From Kribbella sp. VKM Ac-2569 (lineage in GTDB: Bacteria > Actinomycetota > Actinomycetes > Propionibacteriales > Kribbellaceae): 64,000 nt of DNA. Below, one piece after another: positions 1-8,155 of this stretch. Location of the stretch: contig NZ_SGXJ01000001.1 of NCBI RefSeq assembly GCF_004216905.1, positions 2,294,001 through 2,358,000 on the forward strand. Reading direction: 5' to 3'. The notes under the pieces were generated by a model. That model saw only the letters and a program-made list of their open reading frames with translations. It searched no databases and was not told the origin of the DNA. The position numbers and the translations under genes are program-made. The stretch's first letter is position 1; each line of letters starts with the position of its first letter.

Positions 1-1542
1 GTGTTCCGGTACGACGACCAGACCGGCGCGATCCACGACTACGGCACCGTCCTCGCGGGTCAGACGTACGTCAAGAGCATCGACTACGCGGGCGGCAAAG
101 TGTACGCCGGCACGATGCCCGACGCGCACATCATGGAGATCGACGCCACCAGCGGAACGATCACCGAACTTCCGTCCCCGCCCGGTCTCGGCGACCCGTC
201 CGACAAGGTCGTGTACGACCTGAACGCCCGCGGCGGGCGCGTGTACGCCCGGATCAGCACGGCCTTCCCCGGCCCGCTCTACGTCTGGGACATCGCCAGC
301 CGCACCTGGGTCGACGAGATCCCGAACGCGCACGGCCTGGACATCTCCCCGGTCGGCGCGGACGGCTCGCTGTACCTGATCCAGAGCAGCGAACTGAAGA
401 AGTACGACCCGGCGACCAAGACCCTGACCGGCACCGGCCTGACGTTCACCGGCCGGATCCAGAACGCCCGCTCGATCGGGTACGCCGACCTGAACCTCCC
501 GGACTACCCGGGCACCAGCGTCGTCGGCACCCTGTGGCGCGGCGAGGAGTTCCGGTACAACCCGCAGACCGGCAAGTCCGAGATCTTCACCACCAAGGTC
601 CGGCGGGAGCCGATCGAGATCCTGTCCGTCGCGGGCGGCAAGAACAACATCTACGCCGGCGGCTTCCTGAACGGCGGCGTGTCCGTGGTCAACCCGACCA
701 CGGGCGAGGCGAAGTTCAACCGGTTCTCCCAGGTCGAGGCCCTGATGGAGGGCTCGGACGGCACCGTCTGGGTCGGCGCCTATCCGGAGGCCCGCCTCTA
801 CTCCTACGACCCCACGAAACCCTGGAGCAGCCCGGAGTACTCCCCCGGACCGCCCGGTACGCCGGACAACCCGAAGCAGCTGCTCAACCTGAAGCCCGAT
901 CTCCTGCAGACCCGCGCCCGCGCGCTGACCGAGGTGAACGGCAAGATCGCGGTCGGCACCGTCCCCGACGGCGACCGGCTCGGCGGCGCGCTGGTGATCT
1001 ACGACCCGACGACGAACACCGCGGAGAAGTACCGCAACGTCGTCCAGGACGAGTCCGTCTTCGGCCTCACCTCCCACTGCGGCATCGTGTACGGCGGTAC
1101 GTCGATCGTCGGCGGCCTGTCCACCACGCCACCGACCCGCGACGCGGGCACAGTATTCGGGTGGGACGTGGCCAACAAGAAGAAACTCTGGGAGACCGTG
1201 CCGGTGCCGAAGGCCGCGACGGTGTCCTCGGTCACGATCGGACCGGACGGGCTGCTGTGGGGCGTGGCCGGGAAGACCGTGTTCGCCGTGGCGCCGGACA
1301 GCGGCAAGCTGAAGAAGTCCTTCACGCTCGGGACGACGAACTCCAGCGGCGACATCGTCGCCACCTCGGAGGCCGTTTACGTGAGCATCGACCTGAACAA
1401 GATCTACCGGATCGCGCCGGGGGCGAACGCCGTCCCGACGCTGTTCGTCGCGCACGCCCACCGGCGGCTCGGCGTCCGCGGGGATCACCAACTGCTGATG
1501 ACGAGCGGCTCCGAGCTGTTCCGGATTGATATCAGCCGTTGA
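1..1542 (+). CDS. Beta-propeller repeat protein, 5' end cut by window
   Basis: The frame is open from base 1, so the GTG there is only the first visible codon and the true start probably lies upstream. At least 513 residues show blade-like repeats of the YDP-T-T type (YDPATKT near residue 135, YNPQTGK near 185, VNPTTGE near 230, YDPTTNT near 334), as in PQQ-like or SMP-30-like beta-propellers. No catalytic motif stands out and no signal peptide is visible because the N-terminus is missing. It is followed by a sugar ABC importer on the same strand, so it may be a secreted or surface carbohydrate-related protein of that locus; the function is unknown. Confidence 0.7.
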   Translation: MFRYDDQTGAIHDYGTVLAGQTYVKSIDYAGGKVYAGTMPDAHIMEIDATSGTITELPSPPGLGDPSDKVVYDLNARGGRVYARISTAFPGPLYVWDIASRTWVDEIPNAHGLDISPVGADGSLYLIQSSELKKYDPATKTLTGTGLTFTGRIQNARSIGYADLNLPDYPGTSVVGTLWRGEEFRYNPQTGKSEIFTTKVRREPIEILSVAGGKNNIYAGGFLNGGVSVVNPTTGEAKFNRFSQVEALMEGSDGTVWVGAYPEARLYSYDPTKPWSSPEYSPGPPGTPDNPKQLLNLKPDLLQTRARALTEVNGKIAVGTVPDGDRLGGALVIYDPTTNTAEKYRNVVQDESVFGLTSHCGIVYGGTSIVGGLSTTPPTRDAGTVFGWDVANKKKLWETVPVPKAATVSSVTIGPDGLLWGVAGKTVFAVAPDSGKLKKSFTLGTTNSSGDIVATSEAVYVSIDLNKIYRIAPGANAVPTLFVAHAHRRLGVRGDHQLLMTSGSELFRIDISR

Positions 1543-1563
1543 CAGCCGAAATTCACCCCAGCT

Positions 1564-1585
1564 ACTTTCGGTCCTGACCGTTATT
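1564..1585. promoter_or_regulatory. Inverted-repeat operator 1 (core CGGTC-CT-GACCG)
   Basis: This site has arms CGGTC (1569-1573) and GACCG (1576-1580) around CT, flanked by T-rich and A/T-rich bases. Aligned over 22 positions it matches the perfect repeat at 5774-5795 at 17. It lies about 60 bp upstream of the ABC binding-protein gene. The right half includes a CTGACC that could serve as a -35 element, which would make this a repressor site over the promoter. The role is inferred from recurrence; no regulator binding is known. Confidence 0.6.
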
Positions 1586-1642
1586 CGGTTCGACCACTTT
1601 GAACAACTTCCGGCCCTGACTTCCGGACACCCTGGGGGTGCG

Positions 1643-2908
1643 ATGAAATCCACCGTCCGCCGCATCGCGGCACCACTCACGGCGCTCGTTCTCGCTGCCG
1701 CGCTCAGTTCGTGCGGCGGAGGTGACTCTGGCTCCGCGGACTCGAAGAAGAGCGTCACGCTCTGGATGTACCCCGTGATCGCCGACCAGGCGGCCAGCGA
1801 CGCCTACTGGAAGAAGGTCGAGACCGACTTCGAGGCGGCCAACTCCGGCATCGACCTGAAGCTGGAGAACCAGCCGTGGAAGGGCCGCGAGGAGAAGGTC
1901 GCGGCCGCGTTCTCCGGCGGGAAGGGTCCGGACGTCCTGCTGATGATCCCGGACCAGATCCCGCAGTACGTGAAGAGCGGCTCGCTGGAGCCGGTCGACG
2001 ACGTGGTCACCCCGGAGAAGGACAAGTTCCTGCCGGCCGCGATCCCCGGCCTGACGGTCGAGGGCAAGGTGTACGGCGCCCCGATCTACCACACGGTCAC
2101 GACCACGATGTACAACAAGACCGTGCTGGCCAAGGCCGGGATCAGCAAGCCGCCGGAGACCTGGGACGAGATCAAGGCGGCCGCGCCGAAGCTCAAGGCC
2201 GCCGGGTTCTCCACGCTGGACTACTCGGCCTCGCCGGAGGCGACGCTGAACCTGAACTTCTACCCGCTGCTGTGGCAGGCCGGCGGGAAGGTGTTCGCCG
2301 ACGACGGCAAGAGCGTCACCTTCAACCAGGCGCCCGGCCTGGAGGCGCTGACCTTCCTGAAGAGCCTGTGGGACGAGGGCGCGATCCCGAAGACCGCGCT
2401 CACCGCGGGCAACGTGGTCGCCGACTCGCCGTTCGGCAAGGGGCAGGTCGCGATGGCGATGACCAGCGTGCCGGCCGACGCCGCCACGGTGACGAAGACC
2501 TGGGGCGCCGCCAACATCGAGATCGGGACGCCGCTGACCGGCAAGAAGCAGGTCGGGTTCGGCCTGCCGGGCGGTCTGGTGGTGAACGCGGCCTCGGAGA
2601 ACACCGACGGGGCGAAGAAGTTCCTGTCGTTCATGATGCAGCCGGCCCAACTGGACGCGCTCAGCAAGGCGTCCGGGTTCTACTCGCCGCGCAACGACGC
2701 CAAGTCCGAATCGGCGGATCCGACCGCGACGAAGTTCCACGACGCGCTGCAGTACGCGATCCCGGGTGAGCCGAACCCGGCGGCGCGGCAGATCATGTCG
2801 TTCCTGAGCACCGAGATCCAGGCCGTGCTGACCGGTAAGAAGCAGCCGCAGCAGGCTCTGGACGACGCTGCCAAGCAGGCCAACGACCTGCTCTCGAGGC
2901 AGCGTTGA
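1643..2908 (+). CDS. Sugar ABC transporter substrate-binding lipoprotein
   Basis: This 421-residue extracellular solute-binding protein (family 1, maltose/sn-glycerol-phosphate class) delivers a sugar or oligosaccharide to the two permeases that follow. The ATG at 1643 is chosen because it opens a lipoprotein signal peptide: basic residues, a hydrophobic stretch, then LSSC-GGG, so Cys near residue 24 is the lipidated residue. The mature part has the usual periplasmic-binding-protein fold features (KGPDVLLM, family-typical C-terminal helices). An in-frame upstream extension to 1526 adds no plausible signal and overlaps the previous gene. An inverted-repeat operator lies about 60 bp upstream. 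The substrate cannot be read from sequence. Confidence 0.92.
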   Translation: MKSTVRRIAAPLTALVLAAALSSCGGGDSGSADSKKSVTLWMYPVIADQAASDAYWKKVETDFEAANSGIDLKLENQPWKGREEKVAAAFSGGKGPDVLLMIPDQIPQYVKSGSLEPVDDVVTPEKDKFLPAAIPGLTVEGKVYGAPIYHTVTTTMYNKTVLAKAGISKPPETWDEIKAAAPKLKAAGFSTLDYSASPEATLNLNFYPLLWQAGGKVFADDGKSVTFNQAPGLEALTFLKSLWDEGAIPKTALTAGNVVADSPFGKGQVAMAMTSVPADAATVTKTWGAANIEIGTPLTGKKQVGFGLPGGLVVNAASENTDGAKKFLSFMMQPAQLDALSKASGFYSPRNDAKSESADPTATKFHDALQYAIPGEPNPAARQIMSFLSTEIQAVLTGKKQPQQALDDAAKQANDLLSRQR

Positions 2909-3828
2909 CCAACACGCAGGACACGGTCGCGGGTCGGGCGGGACCCGCGGCCGGCCGTCCGCGAGGTGGGCCTCGGCGCAGACCCTGGGTGGGTCTGCTG
3001 TTCGTCGCCCCCATGCTGGTGCTGTTCCTGCTGTTCCGGTTCCTGCCCGCGATCGGGGCCTTCTTCCTCTCGCTGACCGACTACCGGATCAGCGGCAAGT
3101 GGGACTTCATTGCGCTCGACAACTACACGCGACTGTTGTCGGACAAGGTGTTCCACGAGGCGCTGCTGGTGACGATCACCTACACGGTGATCTTCGTCCC
3201 GCTGACGGTCCTGCTGTCGCTCGGTACCGCCGTACTGCTCCACCAGGTGGTGTGGAAGCGGGGCTTCTTCCGCGGCGTGTTCTTCCTGCCGTACGTGACC
3301 AGCATCGTGCTGGCCGCGGTGATCTGGAAGTGGATCTACGACGCGCAGGACGGGCTGCTGAACTCGGTCCTCGGGCTGGTGAGCATCGGTCCGATCGACT
3401 TCCTCAGCCAGTCGAGCACCGTGCTGCCGTCGATCGCGGTCACGTCGGCGTGGAAGGGCTTCGGGTACTCGATGCTGATCCTGCTGGCTGGCCTGCAGGC
3501 GGTGCCGAAGTCGTATCTCGAGGCCGCGATGATCGACGGCGCGGGGACCTGGCAACGGTTCCGGTACGTGACGCTGCCGCAGCTGCGGCCGGTGCTGTTC
3601 TTCGTGCTCGTGATCGAGACCATCGGCGCCTTCCAGGTCTTCGACGCGATGTACGTGATGACCGGCGGCGGACCGGTGCGGTCCAGCTACTCGCTCGTGT
3701 ACTTCCTGTACGACAGCGGTTTCAAGTACTTCGACTTCGGTTATGCCAGCGCGATCGGTCTGGTGCTGTTCCTGATCGTGCTGATCGTCTCGCTCGTACA
3801 GCGCCGGCTCGTCGGGAGGGACGACTAG
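2905..3828 (+). CDS. Sugar ABC transporter permease, MalF type
   Basis: This 307-residue inner-membrane permease starts at TTG 2905, overlapping the binding-protein stop as TTGA, which implies translational coupling. After a basic, Gly/Pro/Arg-rich N-terminus come six predicted membrane segments. The cytoplasmic EAA loop is clear near residue 210 (EAAMIDGAGTWQRFRYVTLP), the docking site for a MalK-type ATPase. No ATPase gene is present in this operon; actinomycetes often use one shared MsiK-type ATPase encoded elsewhere, which I infer here. Confidence 0.9.
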   Translation: MTNTQDTVAGRAGPAAGRPRGGPRRRPWVGLLFVAPMLVLFLLFRFLPAIGAFFLSLTDYRISGKWDFIALDNYTRLLSDKVFHEALLVTITYTVIFVPLTVLLSLGTAVLLHQVVWKRGFFRGVFFLPYVTSIVLAAVIWKWIYDAQDGLLNSVLGLVSIGPIDFLSQSSTVLPSIAVTSAWKGFGYSMLILLAGLQAVPKSYLEAAMIDGAGTWQRFRYVTLPQLRPVLFFVLVIETIGAFQVFDAMYVMTGGGPVRSSYSLVYFLYDSGFKYFDFGYASAIGLVLFLIVLIVSLVQRRLVGRDD

Positions 3829-4701
3829 ATGGCTCAGGTACTCGACCGCCCGCCGGTCCGGCCGGTAGTGGAGACACCGACGGCAGGACGGCGTACGGCG
3901 GGCCGGCTGACGTTGCCGACCTTGCTGGCGCTGACCGCGATCGTGACGATCGTGCCGTTCGCGGCGATGGTGCTGGTCGCGTTCGCGCCGCCGAGCGGAC
4001 GGACGTTCCCGGACGCGCTGAACCCGGCGAACTTCACGCTGGAGAACTTCTCGAAGGTGCTGTCCAGTTCGGACATCCCGCGGTGGACGGTGAATTCGCT
4101 GCTCTACTCGCTGGTGTCCGTGGCGTGCGTGCTGCTGTTCGCGTCGATGGCCGGGTACGCGTTCGCGAAGAAGAAGTTCCCCGGCCGCGAGATCATGTTC
4201 TGGGCGTTCCTCGCCACGTTGATGGTCCCGTTCCAGGCAACGCTGATCCCGTCGTACATCCTGGTCGCGAAGCTGGACTGGGTGGACAGCTACTGGGGCC
4301 TGATCGTGCCGACGCTGGCGAACTCGCAGGCGGTGTTCCTGATGCGCCAGTTCATCATGCAACTCCCCGACGAACTGTTCGAGGCCGCCGAGATCGACGG
4401 CGCCCCCGAGTGGCGGATCTTCACCATGATCGTCCTGCCACTGGTCCGCCCGGTCCTGGCGACACTAGGCATCTTCGTCTTCCTCTGGCACTGGAACGAC
4501 TTCCTGTGGCCCTTGGTCATCGGCCAGTCCGGCCAGATGCAAACCCTCACCGTCGGCCTGGCCACCCTCCAAACCCAAGCAGTCCCCATCAACCAGGTCA
4601 TGGCCGGCGCCACCATCACGGTGGTCCCCAGCCTCCTCGTCTTCGGCCTACTCCAACGCTACCTAACCGACTCCATCGCCATGTCCGGCCTGAAGGCCTG
4701 A
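3829..4701 (+). CDS. Sugar ABC transporter permease, MalG type
   Basis: This second permease of the importer has 290 residues and begins with ATG directly after the MalF stop codon. It has about six membrane helices, with the EAA loop near residue 185 (EAAEIDGAPEWRIFTMIVLP). Together with the preceding lipoprotein and permease it forms a standard CUT1-type carbohydrate importer lacking its own ATPase. The transcription unit ends at a strong inverted repeat shared with the convergent oxidoreductase gene. The family assignment is secure and the substrate unknown. Confidence 0.9.
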   Translation: MAQVLDRPPVRPVVETPTAGRRTAGRLTLPTLLALTAIVTIVPFAAMVLVAFAPPSGRTFPDALNPANFTLENFSKVLSSSDIPRWTVNSLLYSLVSVACVLLFASMAGYAFAKKKFPGREIMFWAFLATLMVPFQATLIPSYILVAKLDWVDSYWGLIVPTLANSQAVFLMRQFIMQLPDELFEAAEIDGAPEWRIFTMIVLPLVRPVLATLGIFVFLWHWNDFLWPLVIGQSGQMQTLTVGLATLQTQAVPINQVMAGATITVVPSLLVFGLLQRYLTDSIAMSGLKA

Positions 4702-4707
4702 ACCCGC

Positions 4708-4766
4708 ACTTTGAGCACCCACCAACCAAAATCCCGGACTGAGAATGGTTGGTGGGTTCCCAAAGT
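4708..4766. terminator. Bidirectional terminator hairpin
   Basis: An 11-bp perfect stem is formed by CCCACCAACCA (4718-4728) and TGGTTGGTGGG (4746-4756). It is extended by an outer ACTTTG (4708-4713) pairing with CAAAGT (4761-4766). It sits exactly between the stop codons of two convergent genes, as expected for a shared factor-independent terminator. Confidence 0.75.
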
Positions 4767-4772
4767 TGCCTT

Positions 4773-5735
4773 TTACAGGTTGCCGAAGGACTCGATGGCC
4801 TTGAGGGCTTCGGATTGGGGCATGCCGGGGGGTTGGATGCGGAGGATGATGCCGTCGGCGCCCATGGACTCGTAGTGGGCCAGGCGGTCGGCGCATTGGG
4901 CTGGGGAGCCTATGACGCTGCGGTCGGCGATTTCGTCCCAGCCTTGGGTGTAGCGGGCTGCGTCTGTCGACGTACGCTTCCAGCCGGTGTAGGCGTCGTA
5001 CAGGTCGCGCAGCGGCTCCTCGAGGGCCTGGCGTGCGTCCTGGGACGTGGGGGCGCAGTAGCCCTCGCGGCAAAGGATGACCTCCTGGCCCAGCGATCCG
5101 GCGCCTTGGGGGTAGGACAGGTACTCCGAGATCTTCGCGGGAAGGTCAGCGTCCAGCTCGTTGAAGGACGTGGTCCAGCCGTCACACATGCGCGCCGTAC
5201 GCTCCAGCACGGCCGATACCCGGCCGCCGTTCCACAACCGCGGCCGCGGCGTCTGCACCGGGCGGGGCGACAGGTACGCCTCCTGGATGGACGTGAACTT
5301 GCCGTCGTACGTCACCTCGTCGGACGTCCACAACCGGGTGAGGATCTCCAGCCCTTCCTCGAACCGCGCGACCCGCTCCGCCTGCGTCACGCCGTACAGC
5401 GCGAACTCCTCCGGCCGGTACCCGAGCACGAACCCCGCCGTCAGCCGCCCACCCGACAGTACGTCGATGTGCGCCAGCGTCTCGGCGAGTACGACGGGGT
5501 CGTACAACGGCGCCACGATCCCGGCCGTCGCGATCCCGATCCGCGAGGTGTGCGCGGCCAGCCAGGTCATCGACGTCAGGATCTCGTGGTACCCGGGCCG
5601 GTGCAGGTGCCGCTCGCCCAGCACGACCCACTCGAATCCGGCCTGCTCGGCCAGCCGCGCCTGCTCGACGGCGTCGGCCAGCTGGGGCCGCTCGTCCGGG
5701 GTGCCGTAGAGGTTCAGATAGAGACCCAGCCGCAT
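4773..5735 (-). CDS. LLM-class flavin-dependent oxidoreductase
   Basis: This 320-residue luciferase-like monooxygenase family protein is a TIM barrel using F420 or reduced FMN. It shows the typical start MRLGLYLNLYG, a GFEWVVLGERH motif near residue 35, the SRIGIATAGI and P-YDPVVLAE segments, and LSGGRLTAGFVLGYRPEEF near residue 95. The start ATG at 5735 has GGAAGG about 10 nt upstream. It is divergent from the enolase-superfamily gene, with the perfect operator 5774-5795 between them, so the two are probably co-regulated. The substrate is unknown; oxidation of a sugar-derived compound or aldehyde is one guess. Confidence 0.87.
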   Translation of the reverse strand: MRLGLYLNLYGTPDERPQLADAVEQARLAEQAGFEWVVLGERHLHRPGYHEILTSMTWLAAHTSRIGIATAGIVAPLYDPVVLAETLAHIDVLSGGRLTAGFVLGYRPEEFALYGVTQAERVARFEEGLEILTRLWTSDEVTYDGKFTSIQEAYLSPRPVQTPRPRLWNGGRVSAVLERTARMCDGWTTSFNELDADLPAKISEYLSYPQGAGSLGQEVILCREGYCAPTSQDARQALEEPLRDLYDAYTGWKRTSTDAARYTQGWDEIADRSVIGSPAQCADRLAHYESMGADGIILRIQPPGMPQSEALKAIESFGNL

Positions 5736-5773
5736 CGGGGTGCCACCTTCCGTTGACAGAGAGCGCTCAGGGT

Positions 5774-5795
5774 ATTTACGGTCTTGACCGTAAAT
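5774..5795. promoter_or_regulatory. Inverted-repeat operator 2 (perfect 10-bp arms)
   Basis: Arms ATTTACGGTC (5774-5783) and GACCGTAAAT (5786-5795) are exact reverse complements separated by TT. The site lies in the 95-bp region between the divergent oxidoreductase and enolase-superfamily genes. It contains a TTGACC that could act as a -35 box for the rightward gene. It is the best of three related sites (others at 1564-1585 and 8009-8030). Confidence 0.75.
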
Positions 5796-5830
5796 GCTTT
5801 CCGCCCAGATTGCGACCCTAGGAGCCGGTT

Positions 5831-6961
5831 ATGAGTCTTGCAGCAGAACCGGCCGGGTTGCCGGGTGGGGGATCGGAGGCCTTCGGGGCCGCGCCGATCA
5901 GTGCGATCAAGACCCGCGTGGTGAGCGCGCCGTACCGCCGGCCGTTCCGGATCAGCAGCGGCGTGAGCAACGAGTTGATCAGCCTGGTCGTCGAGGTGCA
6001 CACCGCCGACGGCGACGTCGGGATCGGCGAGACGTCCCCGATGACGGCGTACACAGGCGAGACGCTGGCCGGAGTCCAAGCGGCGATCGAGGAGCACCTC
6101 GCGCCCGCGCTGATCGGCCGCGACCCGCTCGACCGCGCGGGCGCTCACGTCACCATGGACGCCGTACTGCGCGGCCAGCAGGTCGCCAAGGCCGGCCTCG
6201 ACATCGCCCTGTTCGACCTCGCCGGACGGATCAGTGGCTGGCCGGTCCACGCCCTGCTCGGCGGCAGCATCCGCGACCGCGTGCAGACCACGTGGGTGGT
6301 CGGCCTCGGCACCCTCGACGAGATGGCCGCCGAGGCCGCGGAGTACGCCGACCGCGGGTTCATGCACCTGAAGGTCAAGGGCGGCCACGACCCGGCCAAG
6401 GACCTCGAGCTGATCCGCGCCGTCCGCGCCGCGATCCCCGCCGACGCGGAGCTGTGCCTGGACGCCAACGAGGGGTACGACGCAACCACAGCCCTCCCGT
6501 ACCTCACCAAGATGAGCGCGGCGGGCCTCACCCTCCTCGAGCAGCCCCTACCGCGCTGGGACCTGACCGGGCTCGTACGGCTGCGGGACCGCCTCGACGT
6601 CCGCGTGATGGTCGACGAGAGCATGCACTCGCTGCACGACGCTCTGGAGATCGCGCGGCGCGGTGCGGCCGACGTACTGAACATCAAGATCCTCAAGGTC
6701 GGAGGGCTCCACCGCGCGCTGCAGATCGCCGCGGTGGCCGAGGCCGCGGGCCTCGCGGTGAAGGTAGGGTCGATGCCAGAGCTGGGTGTCGCGACGCTGG
6801 CCGCCGTACACCTGGCCGCCGCCGTACCCGGAGCGACCGTCGCGGCGGACCTGGTGGGGCCGTTGATGGTCGACGAGGACCCGCTGGCCCCGACCGTATT
6901 CGCCGATTGCGACGGCTGGATCGACGTACCGAAGCGCCCCGGTCTCGGGCACGATGTCTGA
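5831..6961 (+). CDS. Enolase-superfamily enzyme (mandelate racemase/muconate lactonizing type)
   Basis: This 376-residue protein has an N-terminal capping domain and an (alpha/beta)7 barrel. The barrel carries the KxK motif (LKVKGG near residue 182), metal ligands Asp (CLDANEG), Glu (LLEQPL) and Asp (VDES), and a second lysine in NIKILKVGG. That Lys/Lys arrangement marks the MLE subgroup (cycloisomerases, dipeptide epimerases, N-acyl amino acid racemases) rather than the His/Asp-dyad sugar-acid dehydratases. The start ATG has AGGAG six bases upstream. The next gene, a DapA-family lyase, is 19 bp downstream, so the two enzymes probably act in series. The substrate is unknown. Confidence 0.9.
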   Translation: MSLAAEPAGLPGGGSEAFGAAPISAIKTRVVSAPYRRPFRISSGVSNELISLVVEVHTADGDVGIGETSPMTAYTGETLAGVQAAIEEHLAPALIGRDPLDRAGAHVTMDAVLRGQQVAKAGLDIALFDLAGRISGWPVHALLGGSIRDRVQTTWVVGLGTLDEMAAEAAEYADRGFMHLKVKGGHDPAKDLELIRAVRAAIPADAELCLDANEGYDATTALPYLTKMSAAGLTLLEQPLPRWDLTGLVRLRDRLDVRVMVDESMHSLHDALEIARRGAADVLNIKILKVGGLHRALQIAAVAEAAGLAVKVGSMPELGVATLAAVHLAAAVPGATVAADLVGPLMVDEDPLAPTVFADCDGWIDVPKRPGLGHDV

Positions 6962-6980
6962 CAGGGTCTGAGAGGTCATC

Positions 6981-7931
6981 ATGCATCCACTCGTCGAACG
7001 GCTCCGCGGCACGCTGCTCCCCGCGGTCGTCACCCCGATGGACTCCGACGGCGTCGTCGCGTACGACGCTTTGTCCGCGTACGCCGTCTCACTCACGAAG
7101 CACACCGTCGGCGGCGTCGCGGTGTGGGCACACACCGGGCGCGGGCTCTACCTGTCCCCGGGCGATCGCGCGAAGGTGCTCGAGACGTGGCGGTCCGCTA
7201 CCGACGTACCGATCGTCGCCGGTGTCGGCGTACCGAAGTCTTCCGCGGCGCACACGCTGGAAGAGGCTGCGGACGCGACCGTGGAGATGGCGCGGGCTGC
7301 TGCGGCCGGCGGGGCCGATGCGGTGATGGTCTATCCGCTAGCAGTGCTAGGTGAGCTGCCGGATGGGCACGCGCAGGCGGTCGCGCTGCACGAGCGGGTC
7401 GCGGCCGAGAGCGGGCTGCCGCTGGTCGGCTTCTACCTGCACGGCGAGGCCGGCGGGTACCCGTACTCGCCCTCGTTGATCCGCGATTTGCTCTCGCTGG
7501 ACGCGATGCTCGGCGTGAAAACGGCCACGCTGGACCGCGCGATCGGGTGCCAGGACGCGATCTGGGCCGGACGGGACAGCGGGAAGCTGCTGATCACCGG
7601 CGAGGACCGGATGTACGGGCCGTCGTTCATGTGGGGCGCGGACACGGCGCTCGTCGGGATCGCGTCGGCGCAGGTCGAGTTGTCGGCCGCCGTACTGCGG
7701 GCCTGGACGGCCGGCGACCACTCGGAGTTCCTGACCGCGTCGGACCGGCTGGACCGGTTCGCGGCGGCCACGTTCTATGCGCCGATCGAGGGCTATGTGC
7801 AGCGGATGCTCTGGGCGGCCGAGTGGGAGGGACTGGTGTCGGCCGCGGCCGCGTACGACCCGTTCGGACCGGAACTGCAGGCGGGCGAGCGCGATCTGGT
7901 GATCCGCTGCCTGGAGGAACTGCACCAGTAG
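6981..7931 (+). CDS. Dihydrodipicolinate synthase (DapA) family lyase
   Basis: This 316-residue TIM-barrel class I aldolase/lyase has a Schiff-base lysine likely in LGVKTATLD (near residue 176), the usual G(V)K position on strand 6. The substrate-binding GGTGE-type loop near residue 50 is changed to AHTGRG, so it is unlikely to make dihydrodipicolinate. Relatives act on 2-keto-3-deoxy acids or related compounds. It is co-directional and closely spaced with the enolase-superfamily gene and should belong to the same catabolic route, downstream of the ABC importer. It is probably cytoplasmic. Confidence 0.88.
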   Translation: MHPLVERLRGTLLPAVVTPMDSDGVVAYDALSAYAVSLTKHTVGGVAVWAHTGRGLYLSPGDRAKVLETWRSATDVPIVAGVGVPKSSAAHTLEEAADATVEMARAAAAGGADAVMVYPLAVLGELPDGHAQAVALHERVAAESGLPLVGFYLHGEAGGYPYSPSLIRDLLSLDAMLGVKTATLDRAIGCQDAIWAGRDSGKLLITGEDRMYGPSFMWGADTALVGIASAQVELSAAVLRAWTAGDHSEFLTASDRLDRFAAATFYAPIEGYVQRMLWAAEWEGLVSAAAAYDPFGPELQAGERDLVIRCLEELHQ

Positions 7932-8008
7932 GGGGCAAGTGGGGTGGCGCGCTCCCTCCTTCGCTCCACCACACCGACGCTCCCCGACCCGCCTGAGGGG
8001 GTGGCGGC

Positions 8009-8030
8009 AATTGTGGTCTTGACCGAAACT
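8009..8030. promoter_or_regulatory. Inverted-repeat operator 3 (core GGTC-TT-GACC)
   Basis: Arms GGTC (8015-8018) and GACC (8021-8024) surround TT, with AATT upstream and GAAACT downstream. It is about 15/22 identical to the perfect site at 5774-5795 and shares the same TTGACC. It lies about 125 bp ahead of the regulator gene at 8156, which suggests autoregulation. Confidence 0.55.
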
Positions 8031-8155
8031 AGGAGAGTAAGGCCTGAAGGTCAAGATCTCGGAGCCCGCTGCGCTATTCTGCGACTTGAGGGCCAGACCA
8101 GAAGTCGTCGGAGGACTGCCGTGAGGATCTGCTCAGCTGTCGTCGAGGTTGACTG

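Noticed and set aside
2680..4362. A 560-codon antisense frame across the ABC permease genes
   Set aside because: Its product is Arg/His/Gln-rich low complexity, typical of the reverse frame of high-GC genes, and the sense strand encodes clear permeases.
2909..4701. Search for a transporter ATPase gene in the sugar ABC operon
   Set aside because: None is present between the permeases and the terminator; a shared ATPase elsewhere is assumed.
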